From Brevundimonas sp. (GTDB lineage: Bacteria > Pseudomonadota > Alphaproteobacteria > Caulobacterales > Caulobacteraceae), in NCBI RefSeq assembly GCF_029946145.1, contig NZ_JAQSDY010000012.1, forward strand, positions 1 through 64,000: 64,000 nt of DNA, given 5' to 3'. Every line of letters begins with the position of its first letter. Position 1 is the stretch's first letter. This document shows positions 25,075 to 34,373 of the stretch, piece by piece. Made by a program: the position numbers and the translations under genes. The notes beneath the pieces were generated by a model. That model made no database searches. It had not been told where the DNA came from and was given only the letters and a program-made list of their open reading frames with translations.

Positions 25075-25219
25075 GCTCCTGAATGGTCATGACCCAGGCG
25101 CGAAACGCCATAGCGCGTAAAATCAAAGGCTTGCCGGATTCGTTCTCGCGGAACGCCGGGCAAAAAACGCTCGTCGGCTGGCAGAGCTTGCCGGGCGCCG
25201 CTCGTAGGGAGGCCGCCGG

Positions 25220-27334
25220 ATGTCGCTGAACGCCATCATGAACACGGCGACCTCGGGGCTGGCCACTGCCCAGACCCAGTTGCGCGTGGTCTCGGACAAC
25301 GTCTCCAACGTCAACACACCCGGCTATGTCCGCAAGATCGCGGATCAGACCACCCTGACCAGCCAGGGCATGGGCTCGGGCGTCGAGGTTTCGCGCATCC
25401 GCCTGGCGACGGACCGCTTCCTTCAGGCCGCCAGCCTGAACGCCGGCGCGAACGCCGCGCGCGAGGGCGTGCGTTACGAACTGTACGACCGCATTCAGTC
25501 GCTGTTTGGCGATCCCGGCGGGGATAGCGGCTTCTTCTCCCAGGTCGACGGCGTGTTCTCGGCCTTCGCCGCCAGCGCCGAAGATCCGACCTCGTCGCCG
25601 CGCCGCCAGGACGCCCTGTTCAAGACCCAGGCCCTGTTCGACGAGGCGGGCCGTATCGGCAAACAGATCCAGGCGGTTCGCGAGGACGCCGACGGTCGCA
25701 TCCAGAGCGCGGTGGAGAAGACCAACGGCCTGCTCAAGCAGATCGAGAGCCTGAACCTGGAGATCGCCCGCGCGACGGCCGTGGAGGGCGACTCCTCAGG
25801 CGCGGAAACGGCCCAGGCCGCTCTCATCGGACAGCTGGCCGAACTGGTCGACATCCGGGTTTCGGTTCGGTCGGTCGGCGGCGTGTCGATCCGCACGGGT
25901 GCGGGAACCCTGCTGGCCGGCGAGGGCGCGGCGACCCTGGAGTACAACAGGGCCGGCACGGTCACCGGCGAGACGGCTTTCAACGAAATCTGGATCACCG
26001 AGCCCGGCGGCCAGAAGCGCTCGTTGCTGGACAGCGTCACCTCGGGCGAGATCAAGGGCCTGGTCGAACTGCGCGACATCGAGGCGCCGGCGGCCGCTGA
26101 ACGGCTGGCGGAATTGGTGTCCCATGTCGCCGATGAGCTGAACCGGGCCCACAACACCAACTCTTCGGTGCCCGCCCCGGTCAGCCTGACCGGCCGCAAT
26201 GTGGGCCAGTCGTTCGTGAGCGCCATAGAGGGGTTCACTGGCCGGACGACGGTCGCGGTGACCAACGCTGCGGGCGTCATTCAGAGCCGGGCGGACATTG
26301 TCTTCTCGGGCGCGACCATGACGGTGAACGGCGCGGCCACGACGCCAGCCAACTTCCTGGTCGAGCTGAACCTCCAGCTGGGCGGAGCGGCCACGGCCAG
26401 CTTCGCCAACGGGCGGCTGAGCATCACCGCCACCGCTCCCAACGGCGTCGCCGTCGCAGACGATGCGACCGCGCCGTCTGACAAGGTGGGACGGGGCTTC
26501 TCGCACTATTTCGGCCTGAATGACCTGATCTCGACCGATCGCCCCGCCTTCTACGACAACGGCCTGACGGTGAGCTCTCCGCACGGCTTCACCGCGGGCG
26601 AGACGCTGACGTTCCGTTTTACGGGCGAAAGCGGCGCGCGGCTGCGCGATCTGGAGGTCGCGGTCCCGCCGGGCGGGACGGTGGGCGATCTGATCACCAG
26701 GCTGAACGACCCTGCCCTGGGCATTGGTCGGTTCGGCGCCTTCGCCCTCGCGCCGGACGGCTCCCTGAGCTTCACGGGCTACGGCAATCCGGCCCCGACC
26801 CTCAGCGTCCTGGCGGACACCACGACCCAGGCGCCGTCGGGCGTGTCGGTGACCGAGCTGTTCGGCATCGCCGGCGGGGTCCGCTCGTCGCGCGCCGACG
26901 GCTTCTCGTTGCGCACTGACATACGCCAGACGCCATCGAGATTGGCGCTCGCTCAACTCAACCTGTCGGCGGCCGCCGGCACGCCCGCCCTGAGCACGGG
27001 CGACGGTCGCGGTGCATTGATCCTGGCCGACGCCGGGGAACGGTCGTCCAATTTCCAGCCGGCCGGCGGGTCGACGGGCGGTTCGATCTCGGTGTCGCGC
27101 TACGCTTCCGAACTGTCCGGCGAGATTGGCGGCCGCGCGGCGGCCGCCAAGAACCGCCAGGAGACGTCGGCCGCCCTGTATACCGAGGCCAGCTCCCGCC
27201 AGATCGCGCACGAGGGCGTCAATCTGGACGAGGAACTGGTGCTGATGACGACCTACCAGCAGGCCTTCAACGCCTCCGCTCGCCTGATCCAGGCGTGCAA
27301 GGACATGTACGATACGCTGATCGGGATGATCTGA
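25220..27334 (+). CDS. flgK: Flagellar hook-associated protein FlgK
   Basis: A 704-residue hook-filament junction protein (HAP1), larger than enteric FlgK (about 550) because of extra middle domains. The rod-type N-terminus reads SLNAIMNTATSGLATAQTQL and VVSDNVSNVNTPGYVRKIAD (about 2-42). The C-terminus has the matching helical part EGVNLDEELVLMTTYQQAFN and ASARLIQACKDMYDTLIGMI. The start follows an AGGGAGG ribosome site. The stop and the flgL ATG overlap (TGATG). Confidence 0.95.
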   Translation: MSLNAIMNTATSGLATAQTQLRVVSDNVSNVNTPGYVRKIADQTTLTSQGMGSGVEVSRIRLATDRFLQAASLNAGANAAREGVRYELYDRIQSLFGDPGGDSGFFSQVDGVFSAFAASAEDPTSSPRRQDALFKTQALFDEAGRIGKQIQAVREDADGRIQSAVEKTNGLLKQIESLNLEIARATAVEGDSSGAETAQAALIGQLAELVDIRVSVRSVGGVSIRTGAGTLLAGEGAATLEYNRAGTVTGETAFNEIWITEPGGQKRSLLDSVTSGEIKGLVELRDIEAPAAAERLAELVSHVADELNRAHNTNSSVPAPVSLTGRNVGQSFVSAIEGFTGRTTVAVTNAAGVIQSRADIVFSGATMTVNGAATTPANFLVELNLQLGGAATASFANGRLSITATAPNGVAVADDATAPSDKVGRGFSHYFGLNDLISTDRPAFYDNGLTVSSPHGFTAGETLTFRFTGESGARLRDLEVAVPPGGTVGDLITRLNDPALGIGRFGAFALAPDGSLSFTGYGNPAPTLSVLADTTTQAPSGVSVTELFGIAGGVRSSRADGFSLRTDIRQTPSRLALAQLNLSAAAGTPALSTGDGRGALILADAGERSSNFQPAGGSTGGSISVSRYASELSGEIGGRAAAAKNRQETSAALYTEASSRQIAHEGVNLDEELVLMTTYQQAFNASARLIQACKDMYDTLIGMI

Positions 27335-28263
27335 TGACCCGCGTCGCCACCTACGGAAACTATCAGTCAGCGCTGCTGAACCTGATGAATACCCAGATCC
27401 GGTCGGCCGAGGCCCAGGAGCGGGTGTCGACCCAGAAGAACGCGACCGATCTGACCGGCTTTGGCCGCCAGTCCGAGACGCTGACGGCGTTGAAGGGGGC
27501 GCAGAGTCGCATCCAGGGCTTCATCGACACAGCCGAAGCCGTGACGTCGCGCCTCACCACCCAGGATCTGGCCATGAACCAGATCAACGACGGCATCAGC
27601 GGTCTGCGCGAAGCCATCGGTGACGCGCTCTCCACGGATTCCGCAGGGTCGCTCATGCTGGAGATGGAAGGTCAGTTCCAGTCGATTCGGGGCGGCCTGA
27701 ACATGCGACATCAGGGCGGTTACCTGTTCGCCGGCGCCTCGACCACGACCGCGCCGCTTGATGCGGCCAACCTGACCGAATTGTCCGCCGCGCCCAGCGT
27801 CGCCTCCGTCTTCAGGAACGACACCTTAAAGACGGCCAGCCGCGTCGCGGACGGAACGACGCTGGAAACCGGCTTTCTCGCCGACGAGCTGGGCACGGAT
27901 GTGCTGGGCATTCTGCGCGACGTGCAGAATTTCCACACAACGGTGGGGCAGGGGCCTCTGACCGGCAAGCTGACCGAAGCGCAGAAGACCTTTCTGACCA
28001 CCCAGCTCGGCCGGCTGGAACAGGCCGCAACGGCGGTCATCGACAAGGTCGCCAAGACCGGCTCCCTGGCCAAGCAGGTGGAGAGCATTTCGACCGGCCA
28101 TACGGCCCAGAAGAATGCGCTGGACGAACTGGTGTCGGGCCGCACGGATGCGGACATGGCCAAGGCGGTGACCGATCTCCAGCTGTCGCAGATCGCCATC
28201 CAGGCCTCCGCCCAGGTGATCGGCCAACTCCGCCAGGTCTCCCTGCTCAACTATCTGAGTTGA
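27334..28263 (+). CDS. flgL: Flagellar hook-associated protein FlgL
   Basis: The second junction protein (HAP3), 309 residues from ATG 27334 (MTRVATYGNYQSALLNLMNT). The flagellin-like N-terminus contains QIRSAEAQERVSTQKNATDL and the C-terminus has TDLQLSQIAIQASAQVIGQL, then RQVSLLNYLS, which pair in the filament core. An ATG 13 codons upstream lies within flgK and I reject it. Cotranscribed with flgK from the sigma54 promoter. Confidence 0.93.
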   Translation: MTRVATYGNYQSALLNLMNTQIRSAEAQERVSTQKNATDLTGFGRQSETLTALKGAQSRIQGFIDTAEAVTSRLTTQDLAMNQINDGISGLREAIGDALSTDSAGSLMLEMEGQFQSIRGGLNMRHQGGYLFAGASTTTAPLDAANLTELSAAPSVASVFRNDTLKTASRVADGTTLETGFLADELGTDVLGILRDVQNFHTTVGQGPLTGKLTEAQKTFLTTQLGRLEQAATAVIDKVAKTGSLAKQVESISTGHTAQKNALDELVSGRTDADMAKAVTDLQLSQIAIQASAQVIGQLRQVSLLNYLS

Positions 28264-28433
28264 CACGACAAGCAGCCGGGCGACCAGGCCTGGCGCGCGT
28301 CCGAAGGTTGCCTTGACCCGTAAACAGCTGAAACCGTGACCGAACGAATACGGCCGCGCTGCGTTGTGAGGTCTGCCCCAGCTTTGCCGTTTGGCGACGT
28401 AGGCAAAGCCGGCGGCGTAATCTAGGTAGGGCC

Positions 28434-29549
28434 ATGGCTGAAGCGGATTTCCAGATCGACGATGGCGGACCGGGTCTGACCCTGCGTCTGACCGGCGACT
28501 GGACAGCGACCGAACTGGGTCAGGTCTCGCGCCGGCTCGACGAAGGGTTGCATGACCGCAAGGTCGAGGCGGTGGACCTTTCCGACATGGGCCGGTTCGA
28601 CACGGCCGGCGCCCTGGCCATCGTTCAGGCCGCCAACTGCATTCTGCCGCAGTCCGCCTGGGTTCAGCGTCCGGAGGCTGGCCGCACCTACGCCATGGTC
28701 GAGAAGCTGGAGCGCGAGAGCGCCGTCCCGCCCAGGCAGTCTCCCGGATGGGTGCGCGGTTTCGCCAAGGTCGGGCGCGGCGTGGGCGACATCGCGGCCG
28801 AGGCCACCTTGTCGATGGCTTTCCTCGGCCGGCTGATCGTGGCGGTCGGAACGGCCCTGCGCCATCCCGGCCGGATTCGCTGGGCTGCATGGTTCAGCCA
28901 GGGCGAGAGGGCGGGTCTGGACGCCATTCCGATCATCGCCACAACGAATTTCTTCATCGGCGCGGTTATCGCCTTTCTGGGCGCCAATCTGCTGACCCAG
29001 TTCGGAGCGGGCGTCTTTACCGTGCAGTTGGTCGCTGTGTCGGTGCTGCGTGAGTTCGCCGTGGTCATCACGTCTGTGCTGCTGGCCGGCCGGTCGTCCT
29101 CGTCATTCGCGGCCGAGATCGGCTCGATGCGGATGAACCAGGAGGTCGACGCCATGCAGGTGATGGGGGTCAACCCGTTCCAGGCGCTGGTGATCCCTCG
29201 CCTTGCAGCGATGCTGGCCATGCTGCCGCTGCTGACCTTCATCGGCATGATCGCCGGTCTGTTTGGCGGTCTGATCGTGACCTGGGCCGAACTCGGCTAT
29301 GGGCCCGCATTCTTCATTCAGCGAATGACCGAGGATCCGAAGATGAGCACCCACCTTGGGGTCGGATTGCTCAAGGCGCCGGTCTTCGCTGTGGTTATCG
29401 CGGCGATCGGCTGCCGCCAGGGCATGGCCGTGGCGGGTGACGTGGAGAGCCTGGGCCGCCGGGTCACCGCTGCCGTGGTCCAGGCCATCTTCGCCATCAT
29501 CTTCCTGGACGCCGTTTTCGCGATGGTCTTCCTGGAGCTGAACTGGTGA
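28434..29549 (+). CDS. mlaE: MlaE-family permease with N-terminal STAS domain
   Basis: The permease of an MCE-type lipid transporter between inner and outer membrane. Residues 1-100 form a STAS domain (GLTLRLTGDWTATELGQVSR; VEAVDLSDMGRFDTAGALAI), a role often played by separate MlaB. Residues about 130-371 are the permease with helices AIPIIATTNFFIGAVIAFLG and VVITSVLLAGRSSSSFAAEI, and the coupling motif GSMRMNQEVDAMQVMGVNP, all diagnostic. The stop overlaps the GTG of mlaF. First gene of a four-gene operon. Confidence 0.93.
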   Translation: MAEADFQIDDGGPGLTLRLTGDWTATELGQVSRRLDEGLHDRKVEAVDLSDMGRFDTAGALAIVQAANCILPQSAWVQRPEAGRTYAMVEKLERESAVPPRQSPGWVRGFAKVGRGVGDIAAEATLSMAFLGRLIVAVGTALRHPGRIRWAAWFSQGERAGLDAIPIIATTNFFIGAVIAFLGANLLTQFGAGVFTVQLVAVSVLREFAVVITSVLLAGRSSSSFAAEIGSMRMNQEVDAMQVMGVNPFQALVIPRLAAMLAMLPLLTFIGMIAGLFGGLIVTWAELGYGPAFFIQRMTEDPKMSTHLGVGLLKAPVFAVVIAAIGCRQGMAVAGDVESLGRRVTAAVVQAIFAIIFLDAVFAMVFLELNW

Positions 29550-30340
29550 CCGCCCCGGCCGCGAATCCGGCAAGCGCGCCCGAACATCTGATTGAGGTGC
29601 GCGGTCTGCTGAGCCAGTTCGGCGAACGGATCATCCACGAAAACCTCGATCTCGTCGTCGAGCGCGGTGAGGTGTTGGGCGTGGTCGGCGGCTCCGGCTC
29701 CGGCAAGACGGTTCTGTTGAACTCGATCATCGGCCTCAAGGAGCCGGAGGGCGGGTCGGTCAGCATCCTGGGCTACGACCGCGCGACCATGACAGCGGAC
29801 GAAGAGGCTGACGTCGAGCGCCGAACAGGGATTCTGTTCCAGCAAGGCGCCCTGTTCTCCGCGCTGAGCGTCATCGAGAATGTCGCGTCGCCGCTGGTCG
29901 AGCATACCCGGTTGCCAAAGAACGTGATCCGCGAGCTGGCCGAGATGAAGATCGCCATGGTCGGTCTGAGGCCGGACTCACACCACCTGAAGCCCGCCGA
30001 ACTTTCCGGCGGCATGCGCAAGCGCGTCGGCCTCGCCCGCGCCCTGGCGCTGGATCCGGAACTGCTGTTCCTCGACGAACCGACCGCCGGCCTCGATCCT
30101 ATCGGGGCCGCAGCCTTTGATGACCTGATCCGAAGGCTGGCTGACGATCTCGGTCTGACCGTGTTCATGATCACCCACGACCTCGACAGTCTGTATGCCA
30201 TCACTGACAAGGTGGCCGTGGTCGCCGACAAACGCATTGTAGCCAAGGCGACGGTTCAGGAACTCGAGCGTTCTGATCACCCCTGGATCAAGGAATACTT
30301 TCTGGGGCCGCGCGGTCGCGCTGCCGACAGAGCCGCCTGA
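29546..30340 (+). CDS. mlaF: MlaF-type ABC ATPase
   Basis: The ATPase that drives the MCE transporter, 264 residues from GTG 29546, which overlaps the mlaE stop. Walker A is VVGGSGSGKTVLLNSIIGL (about 49-67), the signature is LSGGMRKRVGLARALA (about 153-168), Walker B is LLFLDEPTAGLDPIGA (about 172-187) and the H-loop is FMITHDLDSLYAI (about 207-219). The QQGALFSALSV Q-loop is typical of the MlaF/Ttg2A branch. Confidence 0.95.
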   Translation: MTAPAANPASAPEHLIEVRGLLSQFGERIIHENLDLVVERGEVLGVVGGSGSGKTVLLNSIIGLKEPEGGSVSILGYDRATMTADEEADVERRTGILFQQGALFSALSVIENVASPLVEHTRLPKNVIRELAEMKIAMVGLRPDSHHLKPAELSGGMRKRVGLARALALDPELLFLDEPTAGLDPIGAAAFDDLIRRLADDLGLTVFMITHDLDSLYAITDKVAVVADKRIVAKATVQELERSDHPWIKEYFLGPRGRAADRAA

Positions 30341-30354
30341 GGAGAGCGGACCCG

Positions 30355-31293
30355 ATGGAACGAGACGCCCATTACGCCGCCGTCGGCATCGCCACCATCG
30401 CCCTTCTGGCGGCGCTGGCGGTGTTCAGCATCTGGCTGGCCCGCCTGCAGTTCAACAACGACTACGACGTCTATGACATCGTCTTCTACGGACCGGTTCG
30501 GGGGCTGTCCGAGGGTGGTGAGGTCCACTTCAACGGCATCCGCGTCGGTGAGGTGACCGACCTGAATCTGGATCCCAAGAAGGGCGATCAGGTCATCGCC
30601 CGCATCCGGGTGGACGCGACCACGCCGGTGCGCGTGACCTCGCGCGCCCAGCTGGAACCGCAGGGCATCACCGGTTTGAACTACATCCAGATCACCGCCG
30701 GCAACCCGCAAAGCGCGATCCTGAAGACCCAGTATCCGGACAATGTCGTGCCCGTGATTCAGAGCCAGCCGTCGCCGATCGCGGAGCTGCTGAGCGGTTC
30801 GGGCACGGTGCTGGCCCAGACGGTGGATGCGCTGAACCGGATCAACCGGGTGCTTTCGGACGACAATATCCGATCGTTCTCGACCAGCGTGAAGAACGTC
30901 GAGGCCCTGTCCAGCGAGCTTGAAGCCCGCAAGGGGATGTTCGCCCAGCTGGAGCAGGCGCTGGCCAAGGCCAATGAGGCTATCGGCGAGTATCAGGCGC
31001 TGGGCGTCAGCGCGCGTCAGCTGGTCGAGGGCGATGGCCGTCAGGCGATCGCCAACATCAACCGGGCGGCCGATCAGGCCGCGGAGGCGGCGGCATCGGC
31101 CAACCGCACCGTCAGCGGGCTTGAACAGCCCGTGACCGACTTCGCCACGACAGGTCTGCCGCAGTTGCAGCAGTCGATCCAGAGTCTGGAAGACGCCACC
31201 CGGGCGCTGGAAGGTCTCGTCGAGGAGGTGCGGTCCAGCCCGCGCGACTTTATCGGCCGCGCGCCGACCAAGGAAATGGAGGTCCAGCCGTGA
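30355..31293 (+). CDS. mlaD: MlaD-type MCE domain protein
   Basis: A 312-residue periplasmic lipid-carrying subunit anchored by one N-terminal helix (AVGIATIALLAALAVFSIWL, about 7-26). The MCE domain is at about 38-115, with YGPVRGLSEGGEVHFNGIRV and GITGLNYIQITAG as its signature pieces. The remaining 190 residues are largely helical, with coiled-coil character (NRINRVLSDDNIRSFSTSVK to SIQSLEDATRALEGLVEE). Like the other genes in the operon it is spaced by only a few bases from its neighbours. Confidence 0.93.
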   Translation: MERDAHYAAVGIATIALLAALAVFSIWLARLQFNNDYDVYDIVFYGPVRGLSEGGEVHFNGIRVGEVTDLNLDPKKGDQVIARIRVDATTPVRVTSRAQLEPQGITGLNYIQITAGNPQSAILKTQYPDNVVPVIQSQPSPIAELLSGSGTVLAQTVDALNRINRVLSDDNIRSFSTSVKNVEALSSELEARKGMFAQLEQALAKANEAIGEYQALGVSARQLVEGDGRQAIANINRAADQAAEAAASANRTVSGLEQPVTDFATTGLPQLQQSIQSLEDATRALEGLVEEVRSSPRDFIGRAPTKEMEVQP

Positions 31294-31910
31294 TCCGTTC
31301 GTCCCTCATCCGGCTGACCGCCGCCGGCGTCGCCGCAGCCGCCCTTTCGGGCTGCGCCCTGCTGAGTTCGCCAGATCCGGTTCAGACCTATCGCTTCGGC
31401 GGTTCGGCCCCGGCCGTGTCGGAAAGCGTGGGATCGACCGCGACCTCGATCGCGCTGCGACGGGTCGAGTTTCCCGAGGCGGTCGAGGGCGACCGGTTGC
31501 TGGGCGTGACGGGGACCGAGACGGCCTACATCAAGGGCGCGCGCTGGGTGTCGCCTGCGGCTGACCTCTATATGGAAAGCCTCCAGAACGCCTTCGCCGG
31601 TCAGAGCACGCGGGTGCGGCTGGTCGGCCCGCGCGAGGCGATCCGCAGCGGTCGCAGCCTCGACATCGACATGCGCGCCTTCGAGGCTCGCTATGACGTC
31701 CCGGGCGCGGCGCCCACGGTGGTGATCACGGCCCGGGCGCGAGTAACGGCCCTTCCGGAACGCAATGTCGCCGCCGAGCGGATGTTCAGCGTGGAACAGC
31801 CGGCATCGGAAAACCGGGTGTCGTCGATCGTCGAAGCGTTCGACATGGCCACGCGCGATCTGAACACCCAGATCGTGGCCTGGACCGAAGCCAATACGGG
31901 CGGACGCTAG
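31290..31910 (+). CDS. PqiC-like transport auxiliary lipoprotein
   Basis: A 206-residue outer-membrane-type lipoprotein of the ABC_trans_aux (YmbA/PqiC) family, the usual last gene of MCE operons in alphaproteobacteria. The signal ends in a lipobox (AAALSGCALLSSPDP, Cys at about 23). The body has VQTYRFGG, then SIALRRVEFPEAVEGDRLLG and SENRVSSIVEAFDMATRDLN, characteristic of the family. The GTG start overlaps the end of mlaD by four bases. It probably forms the outer-membrane end of the MCE bridge. Confidence 0.85.
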   Translation: MIRSSLIRLTAAGVAAAALSGCALLSSPDPVQTYRFGGSAPAVSESVGSTATSIALRRVEFPEAVEGDRLLGVTGTETAYIKGARWVSPAADLYMESLQNAFAGQSTRVRLVGPREAIRSGRSLDIDMRAFEARYDVPGAAPTVVITARARVTALPERNVAAERMFSVEQPASENRVSSIVEAFDMATRDLNTQIVAWTEANTGGR

Positions 31911-32752
31911 AGGGGCGACTTGAGGGCGGCCAGCCTGCCTTCGACATCGTTTCGGCGCGACCCCAGCGACTTCAGTTCGGCCAGGGTCCGGTCGAGGCGG
32001 GCCAGCAGCTGATCGCGGCTGCGCGCCAGCCGTTCCGCGTCGGGCCGGATGCGCCGCGGCCGCTTTCCGGCGAGGCCCAGCGCATCCCGCCAGTCGTCGC
32101 GCCAGGCGACAAGGCCTTCGCCGCAGGCCCTGAGCGATTCCGAGGTGCGGGCGTCGGCGTTCTGGCAGCCCCGGATCAACGGCAGGGACTGGAGGGCGGC
32201 GGCGCGGCAGGCGTCCAGCGCCGCCTTGCGGGCTTCCAGCGGATGGACGGCGCCGTCCTCGGCGGGCGGGTGTCCGGTCAGGCGGCGCGCGGCGGCGGCG
32301 AGGTGGGCGTCGAGGTCGGCGACGGCGTCGCGAAGCTCGCTCCACGCGGTCTCGAGTGCGCCCGAACGGCCGCCCGCCGCCTCTACGCGTTCCGTCAGGG
32401 CGGCGGCGCTGTCGGTCAGGCGGGCGGCCGCGTCGCGCCAGGTTTCGCGGAACCGCTTCAGCCGCTTGCCGCGGCTGTCGAACAGGCCGGCCAGGCCGTG
32501 GCGGGGCTCAAGCGCCTGAGGCTTCAGCTCCTCGATGAGGGCGCGGGCGCGGGTCAGGCCGTCGGCGACCCCGGTCAGGTCGTCGGCGCGGGCGGCGGTC
32601 AGTGCGCGGTCGATGCCTTCCACGGCGGCGGCGCGGGACGTCTCTCCGAAGTTTGCGACGCCCTCGCCTTCACAGGCCGCGTGCAGGGCCTCGACCCGCG
32701 CGGGGTCGGGCGCCGGGGCATTGCCCAGCCAGCGATAGGCGCCGTCGGCCAT
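31907..32752 (-). CDS. Hypothetical helical protein (coiled-coil, possibly TelA-like)
   Basis: A 281-residue protein from ATG 32752 (MADGAYRWLGNAPAPDPARV), which has a GGAG site eight bases upstream; an earlier ATG at 32767 is less good. It is nearly all alpha-helical and rich in Ala, Arg and Leu, with a central segment GLAGLFDSRGKRLKRFRETW then DAAARLTDSAAALTERVEAA. The layout (an N-terminal tail, then a basic KRLKRF helix and stacked coiled coils) vaguely resembles toxic-anion-resistance (TelA) proteins, but I do not assert the family. Its stop overlaps the convergent lipoprotein gene by four bases. Confidence 0.6.
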   Translation of the reverse strand: MADGAYRWLGNAPAPDPARVEALHAACEGEGVANFGETSRAAAVEGIDRALTAARADDLTGVADGLTRARALIEELKPQALEPRHGLAGLFDSRGKRLKRFRETWRDAAARLTDSAAALTERVEAAGGRSGALETAWSELRDAVADLDAHLAAAARRLTGHPPAEDGAVHPLEARKAALDACRAAALQSLPLIRGCQNADARTSESLRACGEGLVAWRDDWRDALGLAGKRPRRIRPDAERLARSRDQLLARLDRTLAELKSLGSRRNDVEGRLAALKSPL

Positions 32753-32803
32753 GGTCGAAACTCCCACCCCGCCGGCTCTGCGGCCGGTCGGAGCGGAGTA
32801 TGA

Positions 32804-33457
32804 CTACGAGTTCAGGCCGGCGGCAACGGTGTAGCTGGCCTCGGTCTTGCTCGCGACCTCGTCGAGGGTGACGCCCTCGGCCAGTTCGATCAGCTCAAGG
32901 CCCGAGCCGTCCGGCTTGACGTCGAAGACGCACAGGTCGGTGATGATGCGGCTGACCACGCCCGTGCCGGTCAGGGGCAGGGTGCATTCCTTCAGGACCT
33001 TGGACTGGCCGTGCTTGTTGGCGTGGTCCATGACCACGACCACGCGCTTCACGCCCGCGACCAGATCCATGGCGCCGCCCATGCCCTTCACCAGCTTGCC
33101 GGGGATCATCCAGTTGGCGATGTCGCCGTTCTCGGCCACTTCCATGGCGCCGAGGATGGACAGGTTGATGTGGCCGCCGCGGATCATGGCGAAGCTGTCG
33201 GCCGAGCTGAAATAGCTGCTCTCGGGGATTTCGGTGATGGTCTGCTTGCCGGCGTTGATCAGGTCGGCGTCGACCTCGTCCTCATAGGGGAAGGGGCCCA
33301 TGCCCAGCATGCCGTTCTCGGACTGGAGGGTCACCTCCATGCCGTGCGGAATGTAGTTGGCGACCAGGGTCGGGATGCCGATGCCGAGGTTGACGTAGAA
33401 GCCGTCCTGCAGCTCGCGGGCGGCGCGGGCGGCCAGTTGTTCGCGGGTGCGGGCCAT
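32804..33457 (-). CDS. scoB: 3-oxoacid CoA-transferase subunit B
   Basis: The 217-residue beta subunit of succinyl-CoA:3-ketoacid CoA-transferase, which activates acetoacetate with CoA from succinyl-CoA. The nucleophile Glu lies in [20 protein letters not shown] (Glu at about 45). The segment [20 protein letters not shown] and the ending [20 protein letters not shown] are typical. It begins at ATG 33457 directly after the scoA stop with no gap, so the two are co-translated. Ketone-body use is the expected role; the thiolase at 15.9-17.1 kb would supply the next step. Confidence 0.92.
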   Translation of the reverse strand: MARTREQLAARAARELQDGFYVNLGIGIPTLVANYIPHGMEVTLQSENGMLGMGPFPYEDEVDADLINAGKQTITEIPESSYFSSADSFAMIRGGHINLSILGAMEVAENGDIANWMIPGKLVKGMGGAMDLVAGVKRVVVVMDHANKHGQSKVLKECTLPLTGTGVVSRIITDLCVFDVKPDGSGLELIELAEGVTLDEVASKTEASYTVAAGLNS

Positions 33458-34195
33458 TTATGCGGTCTCCCCATCTTTTTTCGCTACCGCTTCGCTACTT
33501 GAGCGAGCACGGACGGTGCGTTGTTCGATGCGCTTCTCGGGCACGGTGAGGACGATGCGGTCGACGTAGATGCCGGGGGTGTGGATCTGGTCAGGGTCCA
33601 GCGAGCCGGTCGGCACGATGTGCTCGACCTCGACGACGGTGACCTTGCCGGCCGTGGCCATCATCGGATTGAAGTTGCGGGCGGTCTTGCGGAACTGGAG
33701 GTTGCCGCGGCCGTCGGCTTTCCACGCCTTGACGATCGACAGGTCGGCGACGAGGCCGGTCTCCATGACGTAGTCGCGGCCGTCGAAATTGCGGACTTCC
33801 TTGCCCTCGGCGACGAGGGTGCCGACGCCGGTGGCGGTGAAGAAGGCCGGGATGCCGGCGCCGCCGGCGCGGATGCGCTCGGCCAGGGTGCCCTGGGGGT
33901 TGAACTCGAGCTGGAGCTCGCCGGCCAGATACTGGCGCTCGAACTCCTTGTTCTCGCCGACGTAGGACGAGATCATTTTCGCGATCTGGCGGGTCTCCAG
34001 CAGCTGGCCGAGGCCGAAACCGTCGACGCCGGCGTTGTTGGAGATGACGGTCAGGTCCCGGGCGCCGCTGTCGCGCAGGGCGGCGATCAGGTGCTCGGGA
34101 ATGCCGCACAGGCCGAAGCCGCCGGACATGACGGTCATGCCGTCGAAGGTCAGGCCCTCAAGCGCGGACTTCGCGTCGGGGAAGATCTTCCGCAT
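33458..34195 (-). CDS. scoA: 3-oxoacid CoA-transferase subunit A
   Basis: The 245-residue alpha subunit partner of ScoB. The N-terminus contains LEGLTFDGMTVMSGGFGLCG (about 12-31) and IPEHLIAALRDSGARDLTVI; the middle contains GAGIPAFFTATGVGTLVAEG and KEVRNFDGRDYVMETGLVAD, with CoA-binding glycine loops. Family length is 220-250. The 34196-34373 upstream gap holds three imperfect 9-10-bp units (GTCTCATGC, GTCTCGTGC, GTCTCACTGC) at about 34291-34320. Confidence 0.92.
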   Translation of the reverse strand: MRKIFPDAKSALEGLTFDGMTVMSGGFGLCGIPEHLIAALRDSGARDLTVISNNAGVDGFGLGQLLETRQIAKMISSYVGENKEFERQYLAGELQLEFNPQGTLAERIRAGGAGIPAFFTATGVGTLVAEGKEVRNFDGRDYVMETGLVADLSIVKAWKADGRGNLQFRKTARNFNPMMATAGKVTVVEVEHIVPTGSLDPDQIHTPGIYVDRIVLTVPEKRIEQRTVRARSSSEAVAKKDGETA

Positions 34196-34373
34196 CGCTT
34201 CCTCATATTTTCACCGCCTGATGAATATCGGCGGCCTTGGTTTGTCCCTACCGTGGGGACTCCGGAGGGGCAAGGCGAGCGGAAAAAAACAGTCTCATGC
34301 GTCTCGTGCGTCTCACTGCGCCCCGCCAGGAAGGGCGGCCGGGTTGGCGATGCGATTATGGCGCCGACCTACG

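Larger units (their letters stand above)
24826..25219. other. Divergent flagellar control region (fliK / flgK)
   Basis: This 394-bp gap separates two divergent flagellar transcripts and holds one sigma54-type promoter for each. Between them at about 24940-24962 is an AT-rich patch (GTGAGAAAATAAAACGAA) where an IHF-type bend would be expected. Downstream of the flgK promoter at about 25151-25168 lies CGCCGGGCAAAAAACGCTCG-like sequence resembling FlbD (ftr) enhancer sites. As I recall, the Caulobacter flaN/flbG pair also has enhancers inside the leader. Binding of FlbD or IHF here is inferred. Confidence 0.6.

Noticed and set aside
25180..25195. Second sigma54 site TGGCAGAGCTTGC upstream of flgK
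   Set aside because: The GG and GC are separated by eight bases, not ten. The site at 25060-25074 has correct spacing.
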